This document shows positions 32,388 through 40,874 of a DNA stretch of 50,063 nucleotides, in pieces. Positions within the stretch are counted from its first letter, which is position 1, and each line of letters begins with the position of its first letter. Position numbers and translations under genes: made by a program. The stretch is from Dehalococcoidia bacterium (GTDB taxonomy: Bacteria; Chloroflexota; Dehalococcoidia; JAUSIH01), in assembly GCA_030648205.1 (NCBI GenBank), contig JAUSIH010000003.1, forward strand, positions 1-50,063, read 5' to 3'. Below the pieces are notes generated by a model. That model had not been told where the DNA came from and searched no databases. It saw only the letters and a list, made by a program, of their open reading frames with translations.

Positions 32388-33281
32388 ATGCAGCGCGAGA
32401 CGCCTCTTATTGCTGCCCCAGCCCCCAACAGCGTCGCGCGTGTGTTCGCTTACCTGCGGAGGTTCGCCCACGCCAGCCCCATTGGAGCGGTCGGTGGCGT
32501 CATCGCGCTGGTGATGCTGGTGACGGCGGTCACGGCCCCCGTTCTCGCGCCCCAGAACCCCTACAAAATCAACTATGACAGGCTGTTCGCGTCGCCCGGC
32601 GCCCAGTTCCTGCTCGGCTCCGACGAGTTCGGGCGGGACGTCCTGAGCCGCGTCATCTACGGCGCTCGGATCTCCCTCTACGTGGCCGTCCTGTCGGTTG
32701 CGATCGGCCAGGTGGGAGGCACCTTCTTCGGTGTTATCAGCGGCTACTTCGGAGGGCGCGCCGATATGGCCATCCAGCGGGTCATGGACACGTTCATGTC
32801 CCTGCCCGCGCTGGTGCTGGCGCTGGCCATCATGGCGGCCCTCGGGGCCTCCGTGGACAACGTCGTCCTGGCTATCGCCATCGTCCAGGTGCCCAGGACT
32901 GCCCGGATCATGCGGTCATCTGCACTGATCATCCGTGCGAACCAATTCATTGAGGCGGCGCGCGCCGTGGGTTGCTCCCACTGGCGTATCCTGACCTTGC
33001 ACATGCTGCCCAACTGCATGGCGCCGTTCATCGTCATTTCGACGGCGGCCCTGGGCCAGGCCATCCTGACGGAAGGGTCGTTGAGCTTCCTGGGGATGGG
33101 CACGCCACCGCCCACCCCGTCGTGGGGCGCCATGCTCGCCGGCGCGGGGCTGGAGTACGCGGAGAAAGCCCCGTGGCTGGGCATCTTCCCCGGTCTGGCC
33201 ATGACCCTGGCCGTCTTCGGATTCAACCTGTTGGGCGACACCCTGCGCGACGTGCTCGACCCCCGCATGCGGAAGCTGTAG
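32388..33281 (+). CDS. Dipeptide/oligopeptide ABC transporter permease, DppC type
   Basis: A 297-residue permease that pairs with DppB. It has a short cytoplasmic N-terminus, the first helix GAVGGVIALVMLVTAVTAPV, the family block FLLGSDEFGRDVLSRVIYGA, the EAA loop EAARAVGCSHWRILTLHMLP and the C-terminal FLGMGTPPPTPSWGAML. ATG start 3 bases after DppB. No further transporter gene follows; the next operon begins with a copy of this operon's leader. Confidence 0.92.
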   Translation: MQRETPLIAAPAPNSVARVFAYLRRFAHASPIGAVGGVIALVMLVTAVTAPVLAPQNPYKINYDRLFASPGAQFLLGSDEFGRDVLSRVIYGARISLYVAVLSVAIGQVGGTFFGVISGYFGGRADMAIQRVMDTFMSLPALVLALAIMAALGASVDNVVLAIAIVQVPRTARIMRSSALIIRANQFIEAARAVGCSHWRILTLHMLPNCMAPFIVISTAALGQAILTEGSLSFLGMGTPPPTPSWGAMLAGAGLEYAEKAPWLGIFPGLAMTLAVFGFNLLGDTLRDVLDPRMRKL

Positions 33282-33315
33282 TCGCCACGGCGAGCGTCCT
33301 CGCGTCAGACCGATT

Positions 33316-33402
33316 CCGCGTTTGACACCCCAAGCCGCGTGCGCTGTCCTCGCACGCAGCGCATCGGCACGAAAGTGAGGCATACACCATGTCCCAGGCC
33401 AG
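33316..33402 (+). repeat. Duplicated promoter-leader-start block, copy 2
   Basis: Includes TTGACA (33322-33327), a 17-base spacer and TGTCCT (33345-33350), then CGAAAGTGAGG and ATGTCCCAGGCCA at 33389. It matches 31176-31261. The -10 differs from copy 1 (TGTCCT against TATCCT) and is likely weaker. Confidence 0.85.
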
Positions 33403-34096
33403 CGTGCTCGCCGCCGCGCGCAGCGAGAAGCGTACCCTGCTCACGGAGGTGGAGTCCAAGGCCCTTCTCAAGGAGGCGGGCGTGCCCGTGGTGGACACGC
33501 GCCTTGCCCGCACCCGCGAGGAGGCCGCGGCAATCGCAAAGGAGATAGGATATCCCGTCGCGCTCAAAGTCGTGTCGCCGGACATCGCGCACAAAAGCGA
33601 CATCGGCGGCGTGAAGCTGGGGCTGCGCACGGAGAAGCAGACCGCAAAGGCGTTCGACGACATCATGAAGGCGGTGCAGGCCCGCCAGCCGAACGCCCGC
33701 GTCCACGGCGTGGCGGTGCAGAAGATGGCGCGCCCCGGCGTGGAGGTCATCGTCGGCCTGTCGAAGGACGCCCAGTTCGGGCCGGTGGTCATGTTCGGGC
33801 TCGGCGGCATCTTCGTCGAAGTCCTCAAGGACGTCAGCTTCCGCATCGTCCCACTGCTGCGGCGCGACGCCCGCGAGATGATCCGCGAGATCAAGGGCTT
33901 CCCGGTGCTCCAGGGCATCCGCGGCCAGGAGGCCGTGGACATCGCCGCCCTAGAGGACATCCTGCTCAAGGTGTCGGAGCTGGCCGAGCGCCACCCGGAA
34001 ATCAAGGAGCTTGACCTGAACCCCATCCTCGCCTACAAGGACGGCGCCGTGGCCGTGGACGCGCGCGTCGTGCTGGAGGGGGAGACGCCGTCGTGA
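33389..34096 (+). CDS. NDP-forming acyl-CoA synthetase, beta (ATP-grasp) subunit
   Basis: A 235-residue ATP-grasp protein forming the ATP-binding half of an acetyl-CoA-synthetase-like enzyme. Blocks: LTEVESKALLKEAGVPVVDT, GYPVALKVVSPDIAHKSDIG (ATP-grasp), EVIVGLSKDAQFGPVVMFGL, and the C-terminal KELDLNPILAYKDGAVAVDA with metal ligands. Its stop overlaps the GTG of the alpha subunit by 4 bases, so the two are translationally coupled and the enzyme is a separate-subunit type. The substrate acyl group is unknown. Confidence 0.92.
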   Translation: MSQASVLAAARSEKRTLLTEVESKALLKEAGVPVVDTRLARTREEAAAIAKEIGYPVALKVVSPDIAHKSDIGGVKLGLRTEKQTAKAFDDIMKAVQARQPNARVHGVAVQKMARPGVEVIVGLSKDAQFGPVVMFGLGGIFVEVLKDVSFRIVPLLRRDAREMIREIKGFPVLQGIRGQEAVDIAALEDILLKVSELAERHPEIKELDLNPILAYKDGAVAVDARVVLEGETPS

Positions 34097-35517
34097 TACC
34101 CGACCTCACCCACAAGCTCGACCGCGTCTTCAACCCGAAGGTGATAGCGGTCATCGGCGACAAGAAGGCCAACGGCTACTCGTGGCTCAAGTCGCTGGCG
34201 CACTTCACCGGCAAGCTCTATTCCGTGCAGATAGACGAGAACGAGATGCCCGGCATCGTCGAGATGGGCGTGACCAACGTCAAGAGCCTGATGGACATAC
34301 CGGAGCCGGTGGACTTCGTCGTGTGCGCCGTGCCGCGCAAGGTGCTCCCGCGCGTGCTGGAGGACTGCATCCGCAAGGAGGTGGGCGGCGTCACCGCGTT
34401 CACGTCCGGCTTCGCGGAGACGGACGAAGAGGGCAAGCGCATGCAGCAGCAGATAGCGGAACGGGCCAACGCCGCCGGTCTGCCCCTCATCGACCCCAAC
34501 TGCATGGGCATCTTCCGGCCCAAGCTCGGCATCCGGCACGGCGTGGACCAGTACTACGGCGAGACCGGCCCCGTGGGCGTCATCGCGCAGAGCGGCGGGC
34601 AGGCCACATTCATCACGACCGGCGCCCGCGCTAACGGTCTGCGCACCAGCAAGTCCGTCAGCTTCGGCAACGCCGCCGTCCTGGAGGCCGCCGACTTCCT
34701 GGAGTACCTGGGACAGGACGAGGAGACGCGGGCCATCGCCATGTACATCGAAGGCGTGCGCGACGGGCGGCGCTTCTTCCGCACGCTGCGGCAGGTTGCG
34801 CCGCGCAAGCCGGTCATCATCTGGCGCGGCGGCCAGACGGAGGACGGCGCCCGCGCCGCGCGCTCCCACACCGGCTCGCTCGCCAGCTCGATGGCTATCT
34901 GGGACGCCGTCGCGCGCCAGTGCGGGGCCATCCGCGCGGACACGCTCGACGACGTGCTGGACTACCTGAAGGCGATGGTCTTCATCAAGCCGTCCACGGG
35001 CGACCGCGTCGGACTCATCTCCATGAGCGGCGGGCAGGCAGTGGTCACCGCGGACGCCTTCGCGCGGGTCGGGCTGCGCGTGCCGGCGCTTACCGAGCGC
35101 TCCTACGCCGAGCTCGCGAGCTTCTTCAACGTCATCGGCGGCAGCTATCGCAACCCGCTCGACGTAAGCTGGAACTTCAACTCCACGGACCTGGCCCAGC
35201 GGCTCCTCGGCATCCTGCAGGCCGACGAGAACATTGACGCGGTCAGCATGGAGTTCGGCGTGGGCGCGATGCAGCGGCGCTGGCGGCGCGACCCGGCCTT
35301 CGCGGAGGGGCTGCTTAACTACCTGGTGCGCTACAAGGAGGAGTCGCCGAAGCCCTTCTTCATCACCCTCTTTCCCGGCAAGTGGGAAGCCGAGGCCCTG
35401 GAGATACGGGAGAAGCTACAGGAGCGGGGCATCGCCACATACCCCAGCTTCCAGCGCAGCGCCAACGCATACCGGCGGCTGGTGGACTACTACCGCGCCC
35501 ACGCCCGCGAGGCGTAG
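34093..35517 (+). CDS. NDP-forming acyl-CoA synthetase, alpha subunit
   Basis: A 474-residue partner of the preceding gene, with a CoA-binding domain (VIAVIGDKKANGYSW, FVVCAVPRKVLPRVLEDCI), ligase domains (GLPLIDPNCMGIFRPKLG, VGVIAQSGGQATF) and the phosphorylated His259 in ARAARSHTGSLASS. The C-terminal third has DRVGLISMSGGQAVVTADAF and NPLDVSWNF. GTG start at 34093 overlaps the beta stop. Paralogous to the 24622 gene, which lacks a beta partner. Both subunits present suggests a working ATP- or ADP-forming acyl-CoA synthetase. Confidence 0.92.
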   Translation: MIPDLTHKLDRVFNPKVIAVIGDKKANGYSWLKSLAHFTGKLYSVQIDENEMPGIVEMGVTNVKSLMDIPEPVDFVVCAVPRKVLPRVLEDCIRKEVGGVTAFTSGFAETDEEGKRMQQQIAERANAAGLPLIDPNCMGIFRPKLGIRHGVDQYYGETGPVGVIAQSGGQATFITTGARANGLRTSKSVSFGNAAVLEAADFLEYLGQDEETRAIAMYIEGVRDGRRFFRTLRQVAPRKPVIIWRGGQTEDGARAARSHTGSLASSMAIWDAVARQCGAIRADTLDDVLDYLKAMVFIKPSTGDRVGLISMSGGQAVVTADAFARVGLRVPALTERSYAELASFFNVIGGSYRNPLDVSWNFNSTDLAQRLLGILQADENIDAVSMEFGVGAMQRRWRRDPAFAEGLLNYLVRYKEESPKPFFITLFPGKWEAEALEIREKLQERGIATYPSFQRSANAYRRLVDYYRAHAREA

Positions 35518-35591
35518 ACGCTAGCTGCAATACCCCGTTGTGGGCAAGCGTGGCGAATGTCCGCGAAAGTGCAGAGGCGCAGCCCCGCCGG

Positions 35592-35654
35592 AGGGTCTGG
35601 GAGGTGTCCTCCCAGATTCCCATCGTTTCTCCCCTTCCCCTGCAGGGGAAGGGG
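35592..35654. repeat. Two palindromic repeats in tandem
   Basis: GGGTCTGGGAGGTGTCCTCC plus CAGA (from 35592) belongs to the TCTGGGGGACACCCCCAGAC family. Immediately after is a perfect 24-base palindrome CCCCTTCCCCTG / CAGGGGAAGGGG (35631-35654). The 35518-35767 gap holds no gene. Confidence 0.7.
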
Positions 35655-35767
35655 ACACAGGGGATGAGGTATCCGTCATAAGCAATGGCGTGAACCCCAA
35701 GCGGCAAGGCGCTGGAATCGTCCAAATGGATAACGGGACGGGACACTAGCTAGAAAGGGAGGTACCA

Positions 35768-36127
35768 ATGAAAGTCCAGAAGATGAGTGCTGTCAAGAAA
35801 GAGGCGTTCGTCGTGCCGCTCATGACGGGCACGGACGTGACACGGCAGACCCTGGTGCCGGAGAGCACCGACTTCAGCATCGCCATCATAAACTTCGGCA
35901 AGGGGATACGAAACAAGTTCCACACCCACAGCAGCGACCAGGTGCTGTTGGTCACGGAAGGGACGGGCTACGTCGTCACCGATCAAGAGAAGCGCAAGGT
36001 GAACGTGGGCGACATCATTCTGGTCACCGCGGGCGAGAAGCACTGGCACGGCGCAGGCCCGGAGTCCGCGTTCTCCCACATCACGCTCACCAAGCCGGGC
36101 AACAAGCTCGTCCAACTCGAAGACTAA
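35768..36127 (+). CDS. Cupin-domain protein
   Basis: A 119-residue single-cupin protein. Metal ligands of motif 1 are in NKFHTHSSDQVLLVTEGTGY (His residues plus Glu), and motif 2 is GDIILVTAGEKHWHGAGPES, with further His at the barrel. ATG with GGGAGGTA upstream. Small cupins often act as isomerases, dioxygenases or sensors; the substrate cannot be told. It is convergent with the TerC gene. Confidence 0.87.
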   Translation: MKVQKMSAVKKEAFVVPLMTGTDVTRQTLVPESTDFSIAIINFGKGIRNKFHTHSSDQVLLVTEGTGYVVTDQEKRKVNVGDIILVTAGEKHWHGAGPESAFSHITLTKPGNKLVQLED

Positions 36128-36206
36128 CCACAGCAAGCGGAGGCCGAACGCGGGGAGGCCATCAGATCCTTCTGACGCGCCTCTCCCTCCTTGTACGCGC
36201 ACGCCC

Positions 36207-37151
36207 TCATAGCTCCGCGGGCGCGCCTTTCGCCGCCTGCGGCCAGATGACCGACACCAGCACCGACAGCGCCAGCACGCCCGCCACGACGCCCAGCGAT
36301 AGCGCCATTGGCATCTTGAAGTCGAACGCCTCCTGCGCCAGCATCTTCCCACCGATGAACGCGAGCACCACCGCCAGGCCGAAGTGCAGGTGGCGGAACA
36401 TTGGCATGATGCCCGCCAGCGCGAAGTACAGCGCCCGCAGGCCCAGGATGGCGAACACGTTCGACGTGTAAACGATGAACGGGTCGGTCGTGATGGCCAG
36501 CACGGCGGGGATGGAGTCCACGGCAAAGACCACGTCGGTCATCTCCACCATGAGCAGCGCCACGAAGAGCGGCGTGGCGAACAGCCGCCCGGCCCGCTTC
36601 AGGAAGAACCTGTCGCCCTCGTAGTTCTCGGTCACGGGGACCATTTTTCGGAAAAGCCGCAGGACGGGGTTCCGCTCCGGGTGGACGTCCATCTCCTTCT
36701 TTTGCAGCGCCAGCTTCACGCCGGTGAAGACGAGGAACGCGCCGAAAATGTACATCGTCCAGTGGAACCGCTCCAGCAACGTGATGCCCACGGCGATGAA
36801 CACCGCGCGCATGATAAGCGCGCCCAGGATGCCCCAGAAAAGGACCTTGTGCTGGTACTCGCGCGGGACGTGGAAGTAGGTGAAGATGGCCAGGAAGACG
36901 AAGATGTTGTCCACGCTCAGGGACTTCTCGATGAGGTAGGCCGTGAGGAACTGAAGCCCCTGCTCCGGCCCGCGCGCGAGGTACACCCACGCGTTGAACG
37001 CCAGCGCCAGCCCTATCCACACACCCGTCCAGATGGACGCCTCGCGGAACCCCACCACATGCGCCTTGCGGTGAAAGACGCCCAGGTCCAGCGCCAGCAG
37101 GCCAAAGACAAACGCGCCGAAGCCGAGCCACAGCCACAACTGGTCAGCCAT
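36207..37151 (-). CDS. TerC family integral membrane protein, likely manganese exporter
   Basis: A 314-residue polytopic membrane protein of the TerC/Alx family, members of which export Mn2+. Family blocks: WLWLGFGAFVFGLLALDLGV, EKSLSVDNIFVFLAIFTYFH, the acidic motif VEMTDVVFAVDSIPAVLAIT and MFRHLHFGLAVVLAFIGGKM. Start ATG at 37151 with GGGAGGAG 5 bases upstream; longer in-frame sequence lies within the riboswitch and is not coding. Expression is controlled by the yybP-ykoY riboswitch and terminator directly upstream. The metal is inferred from that element and from family knowledge. Confidence 0.93.
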   Translation of the reverse strand: MADQLWLWLGFGAFVFGLLALDLGVFHRKAHVVGFREASIWTGVWIGLALAFNAWVYLARGPEQGLQFLTAYLIEKSLSVDNIFVFLAIFTYFHVPREYQHKVLFWGILGALIMRAVFIAVGITLLERFHWTMYIFGAFLVFTGVKLALQKKEMDVHPERNPVLRLFRKMVPVTENYEGDRFFLKRAGRLFATPLFVALLMVEMTDVVFAVDSIPAVLAITTDPFIVYTSNVFAILGLRALYFALAGIMPMFRHLHFGLAVVLAFIGGKMLAQEAFDFKMPMALSLGVVAGVLALSVLVSVIWPQAAKGAPAEL

Positions 37152-37189
37152 TGCTCCTCCCTTGTATGGCCTGGCCCGCGGTGAGTAAC

Positions 37190-37315
37190 AAAAAACCTTC
37201 ACCGCAGGCCCTCGGGCCATTTGGTGAAGGTCTCGCTGTTTCGTGGATGACACCGGCTCTCTCGAGCGTGCTGACGGCGTCGTCCTCTGCCCCCTGGCAG
37301 CCGCTACTCCCCTTC
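37190..37315 (-). promoter_or_regulatory. yybP-ykoY (manganese) riboswitch with terminator
   Basis: On the minus strand the aptamer starts GAAGGGGAGTAGC (37315-37303), continues through GACGCCGTCA, CCGGTGTCATCC and ends CGAGACCTTCACC, in the order of the yybP-ykoY class. Its last strand also forms the 5' arm of a 9-bp terminator (ACCTTCACC 37231-37223 with GGTGAAGGT 37203-37195), whose stem is followed by six T (37195-37190). Metal binding would free the sequence and let transcription into terC continue. Confidence 0.88.
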
Positions 37316-37360
37316 AACTAGGAACAGGATAGCAGAAACCACCTGAACACGCAAGGCGCG

Positions 37361-37852
37361 CTACTTCGCCCACGGGTCGGGGTTGTCCAACACCGCCTGC
37401 GATTGCGCCTTGCGGTAGTCGCGCAGCGCGCGGCGGACGTCCGCGTGCTTGTTCGCGAGGATGGCCGAGGCGAGCAGCGCCGCGTTGATGGCGCCCGCCT
37501 TGCCGATGGCGAGCGTGCCCACCGGAATGCCCGCGGGCATCTGCACCATCGAGAGCAGCGAGTCCATCCCCTTCAGCGATTGCGACTCCATGGGCACGCC
37601 AAGGACAGGCAACGCGGTCTTCGCGGCGATAGCTCCGGGCAGCGCCGCCGCGCCACCCGCTCCCGCGATGATGACCTCCAGCCCGCGCGTTTCCGCCGAC
37701 TCCGCGTAGGCGGCAAGCTCGTCGGGAGTGCGGTGCGCCGAGAGCACGCGCACCTCGTACGGGACCCCCAGCTTGTCGAGCGTCTGCGCGGCGTGCGTCA
37801 TGGTCTCCCAGTCCGACTTCGACCCCATGATGACGGCAACGAGTGGCTGCAT
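37361..37852 (-). CDS. purE: N5-carboxyaminoimidazole ribonucleotide mutase
   Basis: A 163-residue enzyme of purine synthesis. It has the family motifs [14 protein letters not shown] at the N-terminus and [20 protein letters not shown] (catalytic His), [20 protein letters not shown], and the C-terminal [20 protein letters not shown]. It is read away from the riboswitch region; no purK is adjacent. ATG at 37852. Confidence 0.96.
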   Translation of the reverse strand: MQPLVAVIMGSKSDWETMTHAAQTLDKLGVPYEVRVLSAHRTPDELAAYAESAETRGLEVIIAGAGGAAALPGAIAAKTALPVLGVPMESQSLKGMDSLLSMVQMPAGIPVGTLAIGKAGAINAALLASAILANKHADVRRALRDYRKAQSQAVLDNPDPWAK

Positions 37853-37966
37853 TGCTTTCCCCCCTGTGTTCGTCCCGTAGCTGGTGGACGTGCTGCGACG
37901 CTTCGCATTATACCGTGTGGCGCAGCGTGCAGGCCAACGGGCCCGCGCCGCGCCGATTGGAAAGCG

Positions 37967-38473
37967 CTATGAGTCCTGCCCCCGTGTCGTATCCGGCGTC
38001 TCCCCCTGCGCCATCATCGCCTCCGCCCGCGCGCGCACCTCGGTGAAAGGCCGCGCCCGCTGCCACATCTGGTACATCCACAGGAGACCCGCCACGCCCT
38101 GTAGCGCGCCGGACACCGCCAGGAGCACTCCGTCCACCGGGGAGGTCTCCGGCAACGCAATCTGCATCGGCTCGAAGACGACCCGCAGGATGAGTCCGAC
38201 GTTGAGCATCCCGTACACGGCGAAGGCCATCCTGCCGCTGTAGCCCAGCGGCTGCGCCGCCGTCCGCCGACGCGGCAGAATCCAGTAGGCGATGCCCATG
38301 ACGAACTGCAATAGCCATCCCACCAGGAGAAGGTGCGAGTGCGTGGGCATGAAGACCGCGGTCAGCCAGATGTAGCCCAATCCCTTGGTGATGAGCATGG
38401 CCGCGCCCAGCAGAAACCCCGTGGCGAAATACACCAGGCTGGTCTTGACCATGAAGACCGTGATGCGTTCCAT
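37967..38473 (-). CDS. Small polytopic membrane protein resembling haem-copper oxidase subunit I
   Basis: A 168-residue membrane protein with four to five hydrophobic helices: VYFATGFLLGAAMLI, YIWLTAVFMPTHSHLLLVGW, LQFVMGIAYWILP, FAVYGMLNVGLILRVVFEP, SGALQGVAGLLWMYQMW. The helix with PTHSHLLLVGW and the following MGIAYWILPRR recall the haem-ligand helix of oxidase or nitric-oxide reductase subunit I, but only a fragment of that family. It may be a haem-binding or accessory membrane protein. ATG start at 38473 with no strong ribosome site. No other respiratory gene is adjacent. Confidence 0.68.
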   Translation of the reverse strand: MERITVFMVKTSLVYFATGFLLGAAMLITKGLGYIWLTAVFMPTHSHLLLVGWLLQFVMGIAYWILPRRRTAAQPLGYSGRMAFAVYGMLNVGLILRVVFEPMQIALPETSPVDGVLLAVSGALQGVAGLLWMYQMWQRARPFTEVRARAEAMMAQGETPDTTRGQDS

Positions 38474-38717
38474 CGTCCTCGTACCTCGCCACGGCGGTCT
38501 GGCGCCCCCGCCTTGCGGGGCTGGGCCGACGCTAGTGTAGTGCCTCTCCGTGCGCCTTACAACCCGCGGACGCCAGCCAGGACGCGGCCCGGAAGCTGGC
38601 AGGCGTTGTCACAGAGTACGACACGCTGGCAAATCACCGACGGTCGCGGTATCATGGAACCTGTCTGAGGGCACGGCGACGGCTGCGCCCGCCAGACAGG
38701 ACAAGGGGAGGACGATC

Positions 38718-39248
38718 ATGGCGGTCTTGCCCATCCGGACCATACCTGACCCGGTGCTCCGCCAGAAGGCGAAGCGCATCAGGAACATAAACGAGTCCAT
38801 TCAGAAGCTCATTGACGACATGATTGACACCATGCGGGCGGCTGGCGGCGTGGGACTGGCGGCCAACCAGGTGGGCGCGCCCGTGCGGCTCATGATCGTG
38901 GACATACCTGACGAAGGCCCCGTCGCCATCATCAACCCCAAGCTGACGGCCACCGAGAACGAGGACGCGGCGGAGGAGGGCTGCCTCAGTGTGCCCGGCT
39001 ATCGCGGCGAGCTGAAGCGGTACCTCAAGGCCACCATCGAGGGCGTGGACCGCTACGGCAAGTCGGTGCGCTATACGGCGGAGGGCTACTTCGCGCAGGC
39101 CTTCCAGCACGAGACCGACCACCTCAACGGCGTCCTCTACATAGACCGGATAGAAGACCCCAGCAAGCTCTACCGTGTGCAGCCCGGGCAGGAGGAGGCA
39201 GAGGCCGAGGAGCTCGCCAGCGCTTCCGCCCAGGCTCCCCCGGCGTAG
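38718..39248 (+). CDS. def: Peptide deformylase
   Basis: A 176-residue metalloenzyme that removes the formyl group from new proteins. All three motifs are present: GVGLAANQ (44-51), EGCLSVPG (Cys89) and QHETDHLNG (His131, Glu132, His135). ATG at 38718 with AGGGGAGG about 6 bases upstream. A short acidic tail follows the catalytic domain. The next gene starts directly at the stop. Confidence 0.96.
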   Translation: MAVLPIRTIPDPVLRQKAKRIRNINESIQKLIDDMIDTMRAAGGVGLAANQVGAPVRLMIVDIPDEGPVAIINPKLTATENEDAAEEGCLSVPGYRGELKRYLKATIEGVDRYGKSVRYTAEGYFAQAFQHETDHLNGVLYIDRIEDPSKLYRVQPGQEEAEAEELASASAQAPPA

Positions 39249-40820
39249 ATGACGACCATGCCCCCCATCCTTCCGCGGAAGGACGCGCCAGACCACCAGC
39301 GTCCCGGGCCTGACCCAGAATTGCGCTCCCTCCTGTCCCGCGTCCGGCGGTTCTTCTCCGACAACGGCGTGTCCGCCTACCTGGTCGGCGGATTCGTGCG
39401 CGACCTTCTCCTGGGACGGCCCACCCACGATGTGGACATCGCCGTGGACGGCGACGCGCTCGACCTCAGCCGACGCCTCGCCGACGGCCTGGGCGGCGCA
39501 TGGGTGCTGATGGACGCGGAGAACAACGTCGGGCGCGTGGTGCTTACTCTGGAATCCGGCGCCCGCTTCTATCTGGACATCTCCCGTCTGCAAGGCGGCC
39601 CCGCGGCCAGCCTGGCGCAGGCCCTCCGCGCCGACCTGGCCCGCCGCGACTTCACCGCCAACGCCCTGGCCGCGCCGCTCGACGCGCTGGACGGCGATAT
39701 CTCCGCCGCGCTCGTGGACACCTGCGAAGGGCGCGCGGACATTGAGGCGCGCGTTCTGCGCGCCGTCTCGGACCACACCTTCTCGGACGACCCGGTGCGC
39801 CTGCTCCGCGGGGTGCGCTTCATGGCGGGGCTGGACTTCCGCATGGACCCGGGAACGGAAGCGCTGGCGCGCCGGGACGCTCCGCTCCTGGCGCGGGCGA
39901 CGCCGGAGCGCGCCCGGGACGAGTTCCTGCGCACACTGGCCCTCCCCTTCGCCGACCGGCACCTCCGCCTCATGGACAGCCTGGGCATCCTGGACGTCCT
40001 GCTGCCGGAGCTCGGCGCGGGACGCGGCTGCTCCCAGCCCAAGGAGCACCACTGGGACGTCTTCAACCACAGCATCGAAGCGGTGGCCGCCGTCGAGAGC
40101 GTGCTGCGCCAGAGGTCGGACGCCTATGCTCCCGCCGGGCGCATGCCGTGGGCCGCGGACATAGCCGCGCACTTCCAGGAGGAGGTCAGCGACGGCCACT
40201 CGCGCGCGACGCTGCTGAAGCTGGCCGCGCTGCTGCACGACGTGGCCAAGCCCGAGACCCGGACGGTGGACACCGACGGGCGCATCCGCTTCCTGGGCCA
40301 CCATGTCCTGGGCGCCGAGCGCGTCCAGAGGATAGCGGAGCGGATGCGCATGGGCAGCCGGGGCGTCAGGCTGCTGACGCTCATGGTGGAGCACCACCTG
40401 CGTCCCGCCGCCATGAGCGGGGACACGGATGACATGCCCACCCGCCGCGCCCTCTATCGCTACTTCCGCGACGCCGCCGACGCCGCCATGGACACGCTCT
40501 ACCTGAACGCCGCCGACTTCCTGGCGGCCCGCGGGCCCACCCTTGATACGCAAAGCTGGGAAAGCTACTGCCAGCGCATCGCGTACGCGCTGGAGTGGCG
40601 GGAGCAGCAGAAGGCACGAACGCCACCGGCGGCGCCACGGCTGGTGGACGGCAAGGCGCTCATGGAGGCGCTGGGCCTGCCGCCCGGGCCCGTGGTGGGC
40701 CAGCTATTGGACGCGCTTCGGGAGGCGGAGGCTGTCGGAGAGATAGCGGACAGGTATGCCGCCCTGGACCTGGCGCGGCGGCTCCTGCCGCAGTTGCAAA
40801 AGTCGCGCCGCATGCCATAA
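39249..40820 (+). CDS. CCA-adding/poly(A) polymerase-type nucleotidyltransferase with HD domain
   Basis: A 523-residue class II nucleotidyltransferase, most likely the tRNA CCA-adding enzyme. N-terminal catalytic block YLVGGFVRDLLLGRPTHDVD with the DxD in HDVDIAVDGD; RRDFTANALA and DDPVRLLRGVRFMAGLDFRM follow; the HD phosphohydrolase domain has LLKLAALLHDVAKPETRTVD. The longer HD part distinguishes it from the smallest CCA enzymes. ATG at the base after the def stop; a second in-frame ATG at 39258 is possible. It is co-directional with def and secDF. Confidence 0.9.
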   Translation: MTTMPPILPRKDAPDHQRPGPDPELRSLLSRVRRFFSDNGVSAYLVGGFVRDLLLGRPTHDVDIAVDGDALDLSRRLADGLGGAWVLMDAENNVGRVVLTLESGARFYLDISRLQGGPAASLAQALRADLARRDFTANALAAPLDALDGDISAALVDTCEGRADIEARVLRAVSDHTFSDDPVRLLRGVRFMAGLDFRMDPGTEALARRDAPLLARATPERARDEFLRTLALPFADRHLRLMDSLGILDVLLPELGAGRGCSQPKEHHWDVFNHSIEAVAAVESVLRQRSDAYAPAGRMPWAADIAAHFQEEVSDGHSRATLLKLAALLHDVAKPETRTVDTDGRIRFLGHHVLGAERVQRIAERMRMGSRGVRLLTLMVEHHLRPAAMSGDTDDMPTRRALYRYFRDAADAAMDTLYLNAADFLAARGPTLDTQSWESYCQRIAYALEWREQQKARTPPAAPRLVDGKALMEALGLPPGPVVGQLLDALREAEAVGEIADRYAALDLARRLLPQLQKSRRMP

Positions 40821-40874
40821 TAGGAGGGCACTATCGGAGGCCATGAGCCTCCAGGTTGCCTGAAGGAGCAGACC

